Position numbers and translations under genes: made by a program. Below are positions 8,568-17,142 of a stretch of 64,000 nt of DNA, one piece after another. Source of the stretch: Bradyrhizobium sp. 200 (GTDB taxonomy: Bacteria; Pseudomonadota; Alphaproteobacteria; Rhizobiales; Xanthobacteraceae); assembly GCF_023100945.1 (NCBI RefSeq), contig NZ_CP064689.1:2586001-2650000 (forward strand). Reading direction: 5' to 3'. Below the pieces are notes generated by a model. The model was not told where the DNA came from. It was given only the letters and a program-made list of their open reading frames with translations, and ran no database searches. Positions within the stretch are counted from its first letter, which is position 1. Every line of letters starts with the position of its first letter.

Positions 8568-9338
8568 ATGGCGGGCGAGATTTCCGACGCCATCATCCGG
8601 GTTCGCGACATCACCGTGCAGTTCGGCAAAACGCGGGTGCTCGACGGGCTCAATCTCGACGTCAAGCGCGGCGAAATTCTCGGGTTTGTCGGCCCGTCAG
8701 GCGCCGGAAAATCGGTGCTGACGCGCACCATCATCGGTCTCGTACCCAAGATTGCCGGAAGCATCGAGGTGTTCGGCGTCGATCTCGATGCGGCAAGTAG
8801 CGCGGAGCGCCGCGGCGTCGAGCGCCGCTGGGGCATCCTGTTTCAGCAGGGCGCGCTGTTCTCCTCGCTCACGGTGCGCCAGAACATCCAGTTTCCGGTG
8901 CGCGAATATCTCAAGGTCTCGCAGCGGCTGCTCGACGAGATCATGGTGGCGAAGCTCGGCATGGTGGGCCTGCGGCCCGAAGTCGCCGACCGCTATCCGT
9001 CCGAACTCTCCGGCGGCATGATCAAACGCGTGGCGCTGGCGCGCGCGCTCGCGCTCGATCCCGAACTGGTGTTCCTGGACGAGCCGACCTCGGGGCTCGA
9101 TCCGATCGGCGCCGGGGATTTTGATGAGCTGGTGCGCACCCTGCAGCGTACTTTGGGCCTGACCGTTTTCATGGTAACCCATGATCTCGACAGCCTTTAT
9201 ACGGCCTGCGATCGCATCGCCGTTTTAGGGAACGGTAAGATCATTGCCGCAGGATCGATTGCCGACATGCAGGCCTCGCAGCATCCCTGGCTGAGGCAAT
9301 ATTTCCATGGCAAGCGCGCCCGCGCGGTCATGGGCTAG
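8568..9338 (+). CDS. mlaF: MlaF-type ABC lipid transporter ATPase
   Basis: 256 residues. Walker A GPSGAGKS at 42-49, Q-loop near 93, signature L-S-G-G-M at 147-151, Walker B L-V-F-L-D-E-P at 167-173 and H-loop His205. It powers the MlaE permease encoded immediately upstream and works with the MCE-domain protein at 9455. Start ATG at 8568 follows the mlaE stop by two bases. An unusual 116-base gap holding two inverted repeats separates it from mlaD, whereas the other junction is nearly seamless. Confidence 0.93.
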   Translation: MAGEISDAIIRVRDITVQFGKTRVLDGLNLDVKRGEILGFVGPSGAGKSVLTRTIIGLVPKIAGSIEVFGVDLDAASSAERRGVERRWGILFQQGALFSSLTVRQNIQFPVREYLKVSQRLLDEIMVAKLGMVGLRPEVADRYPSELSGGMIKRVALARALALDPELVFLDEPTSGLDPIGAGDFDELVRTLQRTLGLTVFMVTHDLDSLYTACDRIAVLGNGKIIAAGSIADMQASQHPWLRQYFHGKRARAVMG

Positions 9339-9339
9339 A

Positions 9340-9385
9340 GAGCATGATCACGAAGCGGGCACCGGTTTTTGATGAGATCATGCTC
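9340..9385. repeat. Palindromic intergenic element, copy 1
   Basis: Perfect 10-base inverted repeat GAGCATGATC (9340-9349) and GATCATGCTC (9376-9385), enclosing GCGGGCACCGGTTTTT. A related element lies at 56709-56757 next to flgH, sharing the CATGATC / GATCATG arms and the ACCGGT core. It resembles a repeat common in Bradyrhizobium intergenic DNA (recalled, not searched). It immediately follows the mlaF stop codon and could form a transcript hairpin. Confidence 0.8.
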
Positions 9386-9403
9386 AAACAAGCGATAAAC
9401 GAG

Positions 9404-9433
9404 AGGGTCTGATCAGCGAAGCTGACAGACCCT
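9404..9433 (+). repeat. Strong hairpin upstream of mlaD
   Basis: AGGGTCTG (9404-9411) pairs with CAGACCCT (9426-9433), and inside it TCAGC (9413-9417) pairs with GCTGA (9421-9425) around a GAA loop; only one A (9412) is bulged. No T-run follows, so it is not a classical terminator. It lies 21 bases before the mlaD ATG and could affect relative expression of mlaD or RNA stability. Confidence 0.75.
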
Positions 9434-9454
9434 GGTTCCGGAGTACCTTGAGTT

Positions 9455-10354
9455 ATGGAAACGCGGGCGAATTACGTCCTGATCGGGGCCTTCACGCTGG
9501 CGGTGATCGCCGCCGCATTCGGCTTCGTGCTGTGGTTTCAGAGCCTGCACACCACCAAGCAGCGCAGTCCGATCCGGATCGTGTTCGAAGGCCCGGCGTC
9601 CGGCCTGCGCAATGGCGGCAGCGTCAACTTCAACGGTATTCGAATAGGGGAGGTTGTCTCGGTCAAGCTCGACAACCCGCGGAGGGTGGTCGCACTGGCG
9701 ATGGTCGAGAACAATGCCCCGATTCGCAAGGATACGCTTGTCGGCCTCGAATTCCAGGGACTGACCGGCGTCGCGGCGATCTCGCTGAAGGGCGGCGAGG
9801 AAAGCGCGCCTGCCGTGCCGCTCGATGAGGACGGCGTGCCGATGCTGACCGCCGACCCGAGCGCGCTGCAGGATGTGACCGAGTCGATTCGCGCCACGCT
9901 GCAGAACGTCAACCGGCTCGTCGCCGACAACCAGGAGTCGGTGAAGAACTCGCTGCGGAATCTCGAAACCTTCACGGCCGCGCTCGCGCGCAACTCCGAG
10001 AAGATCGACAACGTCATGCTCAGGGTCGACGGCGTGATGGGCAAGGCCGACAGCCTCATGCTCGGGCTCAACACGATCGCGGGCGGCGCCGCCGGCGGCG
10101 AACTGAATTTGATGGTGAAGTCGATCCGCGAACTGGCCGAGGATTTCGACAAGCGGTCCGGCGCGCTGATCGCCGACGGCCGCCGCACCCTTTCCGACAT
10201 CAGCCGCGCCGTGAACAATTTCGACCGCAACCCGAGCCGCGTGATATTCGGCGGAAGCAACAACCCCGCGCCGGCGGAGGCAAGCGCGGCCACCCCGAGG
10301 CCGGCGCCAACCGCAGCAGCTCCGAGGGCGGCGAGCGGGCAGAAGCGGCAGTAG
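9455..10354 (+). CDS. mlaD: MCE-domain lipid-binding protein of the Mla system (MlaD-like)
   Basis: 299 residues. One N-terminal membrane anchor (about residues 8-27), then a single MCE domain (about 38-118) including F-x-G-I-R-I-G-E-V and E-F-Q-G-L-T-G. A long helical C-terminal region follows (about 130-250, N-R-L-V-A-D-N-Q-E-S-V-K-N-S-L-R-N-L), then an Ala/Pro-rich tail. MCE proteins form periplasmic hexamers attached to the MlaE permease and shuttle lipids. It is longer than E. coli MlaD (183 residues), closer to the longer MlaD/Ttg2C-like proteins with helical tails. No MlaC or MlaA gene is adjacent. Confidence 0.88.
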   Translation: METRANYVLIGAFTLAVIAAAFGFVLWFQSLHTTKQRSPIRIVFEGPASGLRNGGSVNFNGIRIGEVVSVKLDNPRRVVALAMVENNAPIRKDTLVGLEFQGLTGVAAISLKGGEESAPAVPLDEDGVPMLTADPSALQDVTESIRATLQNVNRLVADNQESVKNSLRNLETFTAALARNSEKIDNVMLRVDGVMGKADSLMLGLNTIAGGAAGGELNLMVKSIRELAEDFDKRSGALIADGRRTLSDISRAVNNFDRNPSRVIFGGSNNPAPAEASAATPRPAPTAAAPRAASGQKRQ

Positions 10355-10462
10355 TCGGGGCGGTTCGCCTTGCTCGCAACTGTCATCGTCTGCGAAGGCC
10401 GACGATGTGGTACGCCGCGGCGTCTAGGTCGTCATGACATCAGTGGTCATTAATAAACGCGA

Positions 10463-10560
10463 TTTCACCGCGTCATTGCGAGCGAAGCGAAGCAATCCAT
10501 AGTTTCCGCGCGGACGGTATGGATTGCTTCGTCGCTACGCTCCTCGCAATGACGGTGAAA
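10463..10560. repeat. Large imperfect palindrome (REP/BIME-like intergenic element)
   Basis: About 98 bases. The left arm runs TTTCACCGCGTCATTGCGAG and continues through AAGCAATCCATA; the right arm starts TATGGATTGCTTCG and ends CTCGCAATGACGGTGAAA. The arms are mostly complementary, with an internal spacer of roughly 20 bases. It occupies the otherwise gene-free gap 10355-10582 between mlaD and the convergent DUF6881-like gene. Elements of this sequence are, from recollection, widespread in Bradyrhizobium; copy number was not checked. Confidence 0.85.
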
Positions 10561-10582
10561 AAATTTGGGCATGTGCCAAGAG

Positions 10583-10864
10583 TTAAACCTGCCCGGTGGC
10601 GTTCAACCACACTGCCTCAAACTCATCTTTCGTGATCGCCACAGGTTCGAACTCGGGAATTGCAGCAATCTCCGAAAGCGCTGGTACTGGTTCGAGGCCT
10701 AGGAAAGTCGTCCCGCGAGACGTGGCGCGATCGGCATATCCCAACGATCCGTCGGGAAATACTTCCACTTTCCTGACCTCCCATCGCTTATCGTCTAGCT
10801 CGCTGTAAAGCAGGATCGGCGTGTGGGGATCGTCCTGTTTCCAACTCACCTTGATGTAGACCAT
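10583..10864 (-). CDS. DUF6881-like small protein
   Basis: 93 residues from ATG 10864 (97 from the in-frame ATG 10876). The pattern Y-I-K-V-S-W, L-Y-S-E-L-D, W-E-V-R-K-V-E-V-F-P-D-G matches what I know of the DUF6881 domain, a small fold often found as an immunity or immunity-like protein beside polymorphic toxins, though also free-standing. No toxin gene is adjacent here, so a cognate role is unsupported. GGAAAA six bases before 10864 favours that start. It lies downstream of the terminator of the giant gene and is probably transcribed separately. Confidence 0.7.
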   Translation of the reverse strand: MVYIKVSWKQDDPHTPILLYSELDDKRWEVRKVEVFPDGSLGYADRATSRGTTFLGLEPVPALSEIAAIPEFEPVAITKDEFEAVWLNATGQV

Positions 10865-10927
10865 TGCTTTTTCCATTCAAACGAACCGCAGCATAGCTGC
10901 TGCATCTTCGATTGTGGTTGGAAAGGA

Positions 10928-10955
10928 AAAACGGAGGCATCTCTGCCTCCGTTTT
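10928..10955. terminator. Bidirectional-type intrinsic terminator
   Basis: Perfect 12-base inverted repeat AAAACGGAGGCA (10928-10939) / TGCCTCCGTTTT (10944-10955) with a 4-base loop; reads as stem plus U-tract on either strand. It lies 25 bases past the stop of the 1751-residue gene and separates it from the DUF6881-like gene. Confidence 0.9.
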
Positions 10956-10980
10956 CTGATTTCTCGATTTGATCCGAGCT

Positions 10981-13900
10981 TTATCCCAGCCGCCCCGCCG
11001 CATGCGCGAGCAGGGTGTAGACCAGCCCGGTCTCCGAGGTGAGGTGGCCGCGCAGCGCCTGCGGTCCGCGATCCTCGCGTGCGACTTCGTCGAGCAGCCG
11101 TTCGAATTCGGCGATATAGCGGTCGACCGTCTGCTTGAAGCTGCGGTCGGCACGGTATTTGCGCGAGACCTCGTCGAACGCCTTCTGGCCGGCCGGCGTG
11201 TAGAGGCGCTTGCTGAACGCCTTGCTCTCGCCGCGCTGGTAGCGATCCCACATTTCGGCGGCCATGTTGCGATCCATCAGCCGGCCGATGTCGAGCGACA
11301 GCGACTCCAGCGGATTGGCAGCGGTGGTCTGCGGCGCGCGGCCACGGGGAGGCTGTCCCGCGCCTGCGTCGGTGCGGTGGAGGAGGTCGGACAGCCATCC
11401 GTCCTGGCCGCCTGCCGGCGAGACCGGCGGGGCTTCGGCGCGGCGCGGGGCCGGCATGCCGAGGTCCGGCGGTGGTAGCGTCGATGCGCTACCGGCGTCG
11501 CGCAAGCGCACCTCGTTGCGGCCGCCGGCGGCGGCTGCCATCACGGGCTCTTCCTGGCGTTGCACGCTGGCACGGCTGGAGGTCACGACGTCGAGGCCGC
11601 GACCATGATGGGCAACGATCCGGTTGAGCTCTGCGAGCGCCTCGATCTGGTCGACGATCACCTTGCGCATCTGCGCGGTGTTGTCGGCCGCCTCCTGCGG
11701 CATTTCCAGAACGCCGCGGCGCAGCTCGTTGCGGGTCGCCTCGAGCTCGTTGTGCATCTCGGCGGCCATCTGCTTCATAGACTGCACCATCGCACCGAAC
11801 TTCTCGGTCGACTCCTTGAACATCGCATCCGTCTCATGGTTGCTCTGCTGGTACAGGTCGTTCATCGCATGGAGGGTCTGCTGCCGCTCGTTTTCGGCCG
11901 CAGCGCGCACCGCTTCGAACTGGCGGCTGATCGCAGCCGATCCGGCGCCGGCGGTTTCCGCGACCACGCGCGCGATATCGCGGGCACGCTCTTCGGCTGC
12001 GGCGAGCGATTCGTCGAGCAGGCCGGTGAAGCGCGACAGGCGCTGGTCGAGATCGGTGGTGCGCAGGTCGATGGTGGTCACCAGCGATTCAAGCTGCGAC
12101 TTGCGGTCGGCGATCGAGGTCGTGGTGGAGCGGTTGGCCTGTTCGACCACGCCGGCGGCGTCAACCAGCTCCTTGCCGTGCTTCTCGAACTCGCTCGACA
12201 AGGCGCCGAGATCCTCCAGCGCTCTGGTGGTCTTGCTGTTGAAGACGGTGAGCTGGTCTTCCAGGGTCTGCGTGGCGACGCCATTGCGGGCGGTGACGTC
12301 GTTCATGGCGGACACGAAGTCGGCCACGCGGGTCACCAGCGCGCGCTCCAGCGAGTTGAGGTTGTCGTGGGCGCCGGTCAGCACTTCCTGCAGCAGGATG
12401 TTGCCTTCACGCAGCCGTTCGAACAGCGCCACCGTATCGGTGCGCAGGATCTTGCTGGTCTCCTGCATTTCGGTGACGGCGGCGATCGACACCTGACGCG
12501 ACTGGTCGATGGCCGAACGCGACGACTGCTCGAGATCCTTCAGCGACTTCGCCACCGCGCCGGTGGCCATGTCGCCTGCGGACGTGATCGAGCGCGCGAC
12601 TTCCGAGCCGTGGGTCGACATCGATTGCGAGAACGCCTGGCCGCGGGTTTCGATCGATTTCAGCGCGTCGGCGGTAACGCGGTCGATGTCGGTCGTCAGT
12701 TGCGTGCTCCTGGCGCTGAGCGCCTCGACCAGCGAACCGCGGCGGCTGTCGACGATCTGCGCCAGACGGTCGGTCTGCTGCTGAACATAGGTGACGATTT
12801 CGTCGGTCTTGCCGGTCATCGTCGAGCCGAAATTGCTGCTGGCGGCGAGCACCGAACGCTCGATATCGGCCGAGGTCGACTTGACCTTGGTGCTGACCTC
12901 GTTCGTTGCGGCGACCAGCGCGCTCTGCGCGTTCTGCGCGGTGGTCTGGATGGTGTCGGTCGTGCTGGCGGTGACGACGCCGAGCGAACGCTCCATGTCG
13001 GCGGCGATCGCCTTGATCTGGTTCGCGGCGTCCGCGGAGGTCGTGGACAGCGAGCTCTGCGCCTCGCGCGCGGTGCCGAGGAGGGAAGCGGCAGTCGTGG
13101 CGCCGACCGCCGTCAGCGTGCGTTCGACGTCGATCGCCAGCGACTTGACGTGGTTGGCGGCTTCGGTCGACGCCGTGATCAGCGTGTTCTGCGCTTCGCG
13201 CGCGCCCGTCGTGATCGACTCGGCGGTGGCGTTGCCGGCCATCGAGAGCGAGCGCTCCACATCGGCGGTGAGCGACTTGACCTGGCTCGATGCTTCCGTG
13301 GACGCGTTCATCAGGGTGCTCTGGGCCTCGCGGGCGCCTGCCGTGATCGCCTCGGCGGTCGACGTTCCGGCGATCGAGAGCGAACGCTGAACGTCGGCGG
13401 CGAGCGACTTGACCTGATTGGCGGCCTCCGTGGAGGCGGCGACCAGCGTGCTCTGGGCTTCGCGGGCGCCTGCGGTGACGGCCTCGGCAGTTGCCGTTCC
13501 GGCGACCGACAGCGAACGCTCGACGTCGGAGGCGAGCGACTTGACTTGGCTTGCGGCGTCCGCGGACGCGGTCACCAGCGTAGCCTGCGCCTCGCGCGCG
13601 CCGGCGAGAACCGACGCGGCCGTGGCGTCGCCGGCGGCCGAGAGGGTGCGCTCGACATCGGCGGCGAGCGATTTGATTTGCGAGGCAGCCTCGGTAGAGG
13701 CCGACACCAGCGTGGCTTGGGCACCCTGCGCGCTGGTGAGGATCGAAGTGGCCGCGCCGGTGCCGACCGCGGTGAGGGCGGCTTCGACCTCGGCCGAGGT
13801 CAGCTTGAGTTGTGCGCCGACGTCGGAGGACACCGTCAGCAGCGCCTGCTGCGCGGTGCGCGCGCCGGTCTGGATGGTCTCTGCGGTGTTGACGACGAGA

Positions 13901-16236
13901 TTGGTCAGCGAACGCTCGGCGTCCTCGACATGCGACTTGATGCCGGAGGACAGCATCTCGGCGCGCGACATCAGGTCTTCGCTGGCCTGGCGGCCGCTGC
14001 TTTCGATCCGGCCGGCCACGGCTTCGATGCGCGAACCGAGCAGATCCTCGAACTGGGCAACGCGGGTGTCGATGTCGCCGGCGATGGCGCCGACCCGGGT
14101 CTCGATGCCGCTCGTGATGTCGCCGACCCTTGTCTCGAGGCCCTGGTGAATGTCCAGGAACCGCGCCTGGATGGTGTCCGTCAGATGGGCGCTGCGGCCG
14201 TCGATGGTTTCGGTGACGTTGGCAATACGATGGTCGACCGCCGCAATCGCCTGCGCGGTGCCCTCGGTCAGCGAGGAGGTGAGGAGGGTGAGCCGCTGGT
14301 CGATTGATTGGATCGCCTGCGCTGCGCCGTCGGTCAATGAGGTCGCCAGCGTGCCGAGGCGACCTTCAATGGTTTCGGTGACGGATTGCGCGCGGGTGTC
14401 GAAGGTCGTTTCCAGCGATTTCAGGCGGCCGTCGATGGCCTCGTCGAACGACCTGATCTTGTTCTCGAGCGAATTATCGAGGGTGTTGACGCGGGTGCTC
14501 AGCGTGGTTTCGAACTGCAGCAGGCGCTGATCGAGCGAAGCGGTGATCTCGCCGCTGTTCGAGACCAGGCGGGTGTCGAACGTATCGACGTAATTCTTCA
14601 GGCTGTCGCTGATCTCTTGGGTCCGCGCGCCCATGCGCTCGACGATGTCGCCGCCGAAAGTCTTGACGGTGCGATCGAACTCCGAGATGTGGCGCGTGAT
14701 CAGCGCGCCGAGCGTGCCGCTGTCGCGGGCGAACTTTTCCGCAAGCTCGCCGCCCTGGTTCTTCACCAGTTCGTCGAAGGCGCTCATCTGCAACGCGAGG
14801 CTGTCGTGCGCGTTTTCGGTCTGGCCGATCACCTTGGCGACCAGCGTATTCACGGTCACGTCCAGCGCGTCGCCGGCCTTGTCGCCCGAGGCGAGGATGC
14901 GGCTTGCGAGGCGGTTGCCGGCTTCGTCGATCTTGTTAACGAGATCGCCCGAGCGCAGCTCGAGTTCGAGCAAGAGCGAGTCGGAGGAATTCTTCAGGGA
15001 GTCGTGGACCTGCTCGGTGCGGTCGGAGATGCCGTCGACGATGGTCGAGGAGCGCTGCTCGAATTCGCCGGTGATGCGGTCGATACGCTCGTTCAGCATT
15101 TCGTGGACGCGATCGGCGAGATCGACGAACTCGTCATGGACGTGGCCGGTCTTGAAGTTGAGGCTGGTGGTCAGCCGCTCGGAGGCGTCGAGCACGGCGC
15201 GCGTGGTCTCGGCACTGGCTTCTTCCAGGCGGTCGAGCAGGTCGCCGCCGCGCTCGCCGAGCGCAAGGATCATGTTGTCGCCGGCATGGCTGAGCGCGCT
15301 CGTGATGTGCTGGCCGCGCTCTTCCAGCGCGCCGGTGATACTCTTTGCGACCTCGTCGACGCGCGAGGCGATCGCATCCGAGATCAGCGCGATGTCGTGG
15401 CGCAGATCGATCTGGACGCCCGAAATGGCGCTGCGAACCTGCTCGGCCTGGCCGACCAGATTGTCGCGCTGATGGGCGATGTCCTGCAGCAGCGCGCGAA
15501 TCCGCACTTCGTTATCGCTATAGGCGCGCTCGAGCGCTGCGACTTCGTTGGCGACGAGCGTTTCCAGTTCGCCGGCGCGCGCGATCGCGCGCTCGACGCC
15601 GTCGCCCATCGCTGCGACTTCGCGGCGAATCGCTTGCCCTACGGTCACCATCGAATCGGCGGCGGCTCCCTCCGGCTCGGAGAAGCGGATCGCGACCTGC
15701 GCCATCGACTGCGCGATCATCCGCATTTCCTGGCCGCGCCAGGCGAGGCTGGCGAGGAAATAGAACAACAGCACCGGCGCGAAGAACAATGCCGCCAGTC
15801 CAGCGAGCACCAGCACGCCGCCGCTCTGTCCGATCGCCGCCTGCAGTGCGGGCAGGAAGCTGACGGTCAGCAGGCCGCAACCAAGCACCCAGACGCCGCC
15901 AAATACGGCGGCAAGTGTGTAGACGCTGCGGGCAGGGCTGCCCTTCTGGATCGCCTGCAGAATCTGTCCAATGGTTTCGCGGTCGTCATTGGCGGCGCGG
16001 CGCGGGCTGCGCGGCTCTTCGATCGGATCGAACACCGGCCGCTCGGCGCTTCCGCGCGTGTCGAAAGCCGTCTCGGAATAGGAGGGCGCGCCAGAGGGCA
16101 TGGTTGGCGGCGAGAGTTCACCGCCGATCGAATTTCGGTTGGTGTCGACGGACGTGTCGCTGATGTTGAGCGCTTCCTGAATAGCGGACAGCGCGACTTC
16201 AGTGGGATCTTTGACCTTCTTCGGATTGTTCGCCAT
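10981..16236 (-). CDS. Giant membrane-anchored coiled-coil protein, GPR/RgsE-like polar growth candidate
   Basis: 1751 residues. Order: polar N-terminus (1-100), two membrane helices (about 104-126 and 140-166), then a nearly continuous alpha-helical body (about 170-1560). The body contains many D-x-R / E-x-R-x-x-x-I heptad/hendecad blocks and eight tandem 44-residue repeats (about 786-1142). The C-terminal domain (about 1640-1751) includes L-W/M-W-D-R-Y-x-R-G-E and L-Y-T-P-A-G-Q-K-A-F-D-E-V. This layout, two N-terminal helices plus an apolipoprotein-like body and compact C-terminus, matches the rhizobial growth-pole-ring protein (GPR in Agrobacterium, RgsE in Sinorhizobium; about 2100 residues), which is needed for polar growth. 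Orthology is inferred from architecture and recollection. A CtrA-type site lies about 170 bases upstream; a clean terminator follows. Confidence 0.82.
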   Translation of the reverse strand: MANNPKKVKDPTEVALSAIQEALNISDTSVDTNRNSIGGELSPPTMPSGAPSYSETAFDTRGSAERPVFDPIEEPRSPRRAANDDRETIGQILQAIQKGSPARSVYTLAAVFGGVWVLGCGLLTVSFLPALQAAIGQSGGVLVLAGLAALFFAPVLLFYFLASLAWRGQEMRMIAQSMAQVAIRFSEPEGAAADSMVTVGQAIRREVAAMGDGVERAIARAGELETLVANEVAALERAYSDNEVRIRALLQDIAHQRDNLVGQAEQVRSAISGVQIDLRHDIALISDAIASRVDEVAKSITGALEERGQHITSALSHAGDNMILALGERGGDLLDRLEEASAETTRAVLDASERLTTSLNFKTGHVHDEFVDLADRVHEMLNERIDRITGEFEQRSSTIVDGISDRTEQVHDSLKNSSDSLLLELELRSGDLVNKIDEAGNRLASRILASGDKAGDALDVTVNTLVAKVIGQTENAHDSLALQMSAFDELVKNQGGELAEKFARDSGTLGALITRHISEFDRTVKTFGGDIVERMGARTQEISDSLKNYVDTFDTRLVSNSGEITASLDQRLLQFETTLSTRVNTLDNSLENKIRSFDEAIDGRLKSLETTFDTRAQSVTETIEGRLGTLATSLTDGAAQAIQSIDQRLTLLTSSLTEGTAQAIAAVDHRIANVTETIDGRSAHLTDTIQARFLDIHQGLETRVGDITSGIETRVGAIAGDIDTRVAQFEDLLGSRIEAVAGRIESSGRQASEDLMSRAEMLSSGIKSHVEDAERSLTNLVVNTAETIQTGARTAQQALLTVSSDVGAQLKLTSAEVEAALTAVGTGAATSILTSAQGAQATLVSASTEAASQIKSLAADVERTLSAAGDATAASVLAGAREAQATLVTASADAASQVKSLASDVERSLSVAGTATAEAVTAGAREAQSTLVAASTEAANQVKSLAADVQRSLSIAGTSTAEAITAGAREAQSTLMNASTEASSQVKSLTADVERSLSMAGNATAESITTGAREAQNTLITASTEAANHVKSLAIDVERTLTAVGATTAASLLGTAREAQSSLSTTSADAANQIKAIAADMERSLGVVTASTTDTIQTTAQNAQSALVAATNEVSTKVKSTSADIERSVLAASSNFGSTMTGKTDEIVTYVQQQTDRLAQIVDSRRGSLVEALSARSTQLTTDIDRVTADALKSIETRGQAFSQSMSTHGSEVARSITSAGDMATGAVAKSLKDLEQSSRSAIDQSRQVSIAAVTEMQETSKILRTDTVALFERLREGNILLQEVLTGAHDNLNSLERALVTRVADFVSAMNDVTARNGVATQTLEDQLTVFNSKTTRALEDLGALSSEFEKHGKELVDAAGVVEQANRSTTTSIADRKSQLESLVTTIDLRTTDLDQRLSRFTGLLDESLAAAEERARDIARVVAETAGAGSAAISRQFEAVRAAAENERQQTLHAMNDLYQQSNHETDAMFKESTEKFGAMVQSMKQMAAEMHNELEATRNELRRGVLEMPQEAADNTAQMRKVIVDQIEALAELNRIVAHHGRGLDVVTSSRASVQRQEEPVMAAAAGGRNEVRLRDAGSASTLPPPDLGMPAPRRAEAPPVSPAGGQDGWLSDLLHRTDAGAGQPPRGRAPQTTAANPLESLSLDIGRLMDRNMAAEMWDRYQRGESKAFSKRLYTPAGQKAFDEVSRKYRADRSFKQTVDRYIAEFERLLDEVAREDRGPQALRGHLTSETGLVYTLLAHAAGRLG
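12811..13880 (-). repeat. Eight tandem 132-bp repeats inside the giant gene
   Basis: On the coding strand each unit encodes about 44 residues, typified by G-A-R-E-A-Q-x-T-L-V-x-A-S-T-E-A-A-N-Q-V-K followed by S-L-A-A-D-V-E-R-S-L-S-x-A-G. On the plus strand the marker GAGCGACTTGAC recurs at about 13270, 13402 and 13534, exactly 132 bases apart, with diverged copies on both sides. 44 = 4 x 11, so the protein repeat is a hendecad, as in apolipoproteins. Boundaries are approximate. Confidence 0.85.
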
Positions 16237-16626
16237 GTCAGTCCGAGCCCTCTAACTTTTACGCGTCCAGCCGTTCTCGCAAAAACCCGCAAGTTCGAAG
16301 CTGGATTCATAATCCCCCGCGGACCGCAAGCGTGCCCGCCGGCAGCTTGTCCGCACACGTCCGCAAACATCCTATTGGTTGAGCGATACGAATGAAATGG
16401 CCGCGATTAAGACATTCTTAATCATCGTTAACAGCTTTGTTCCTTAAAGCCTTACGGATACACAGATTTCTGGAACCGAATCTCCGATTGAGGCGGATTA
16501 CCAGCAAAATCAAGGTAAAATTGCGGCGAATTCCGAGAACGTTCCGTTAACCGCTGTCGTGTTTGGCTGGCGAAAATGCCCCTCCGGAGAGAATCAGTGC
16601 GGTGGGGGCGATCCGGACTTTAGGCC
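16237..16626. other. 390-bp divergent promoter region, no gene seen
   Basis: Separates the giant gene (leftward) from the Hpt gene (rightward). It is AT-richer than its surroundings around 16390-16460. It contains a CtrA-type site (16407-16421) and several isolated TTAA tetramers (16429, 16443, 16548). No convincing small gene or RNA was recognised. Confidence 0.6.
16407..16421. promoter_or_regulatory. Candidate CtrA binding site
   Basis: TTAA-GACATTC-TTAA, an exact match to the alphaproteobacterial CtrA consensus TTAA-N7-TTAA. It lies about 170 bases upstream of the GPR/RgsE-like gene and 205 upstream of the Hpt gene. Confidence 0.6.
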
Positions 16627-17004
16627 ATGTCGCTTCATTTCGAACGGGTAGAATGGATGCCATCGCCACCGCTGGCTCCCGGCGACGGGCCGATTGATTT
16701 CGACCATCTCCAACGCATGACGCTCGGCGATGCCGGTATCGAGCAAGAGGTGCTGACGATGTTTTTGGCCCAATCGGCCAGACTCGTGCACACGCTCGCC
16801 GCCATGCCTGCGGATGCCAGCGCGCTGGCGCACACGCTCAAGGGCTCGGCCCGCGCAATCGGCGCTTTTGCCGTCGCCGATGCCGCAGCCCGGCTGGAGG
16901 CGGCCATCGCCAGGGGCTTCGGTGCGTCCGCTGCGCTCACCGAGCTCGGCGAGGCGGTTGCAGAGGCGCGGGAAGCGATCGAGGCGGTTCAGCGCCGTTC
17001 CTGA
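16627..17004 (+). CDS. Hpt-domain phosphotransfer protein
   Basis: 125 residues. A single histidine phosphotransfer domain spanning about residues 25-120; phospho-accepting His69 sits in the diagnostic A-H-T-L-K-G-S-A-R-A-I-G-A motif. Such free-standing proteins pass phosphate between a hybrid kinase and a response regulator. No kinase or regulator gene is next to it, so partners are unknown. The N-terminal 20 residues are Pro-rich; an internal Met at residue 11 is an alternative start. No clear ribosome binding site was seen for either. Confidence 0.85.
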   Translation: MSLHFERVEWMPSPPLAPGDGPIDFDHLQRMTLGDAGIEQEVLTMFLAQSARLVHTLAAMPADASALAHTLKGSARAIGAFAVADAAARLEAAIARGFGASAALTELGEAVAEAREAIEAVQRRS

Positions 17005-17142
17005 GCGGAACGCGGACGGTATCGGCCAAAATAGCGGTAAAGTGCTGCCTTAAGGTTTTCATCCCGACCGCTGGCGCTGTGCGGATCGACCCGTTATAGG
17101 ACTGCCGGGACCTCCTTACATATTCCGGCAGCACGAGCGATC

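Noticed and set aside
11560..16395. Very long plus-strand frames opposite the giant coiled-coil gene
   Set aside because: High GC and repeats make long antisense frames; residue composition (R/G/A-rich, no domains) is not protein-like, while the minus-strand frame has helices, repeats and a terminator.
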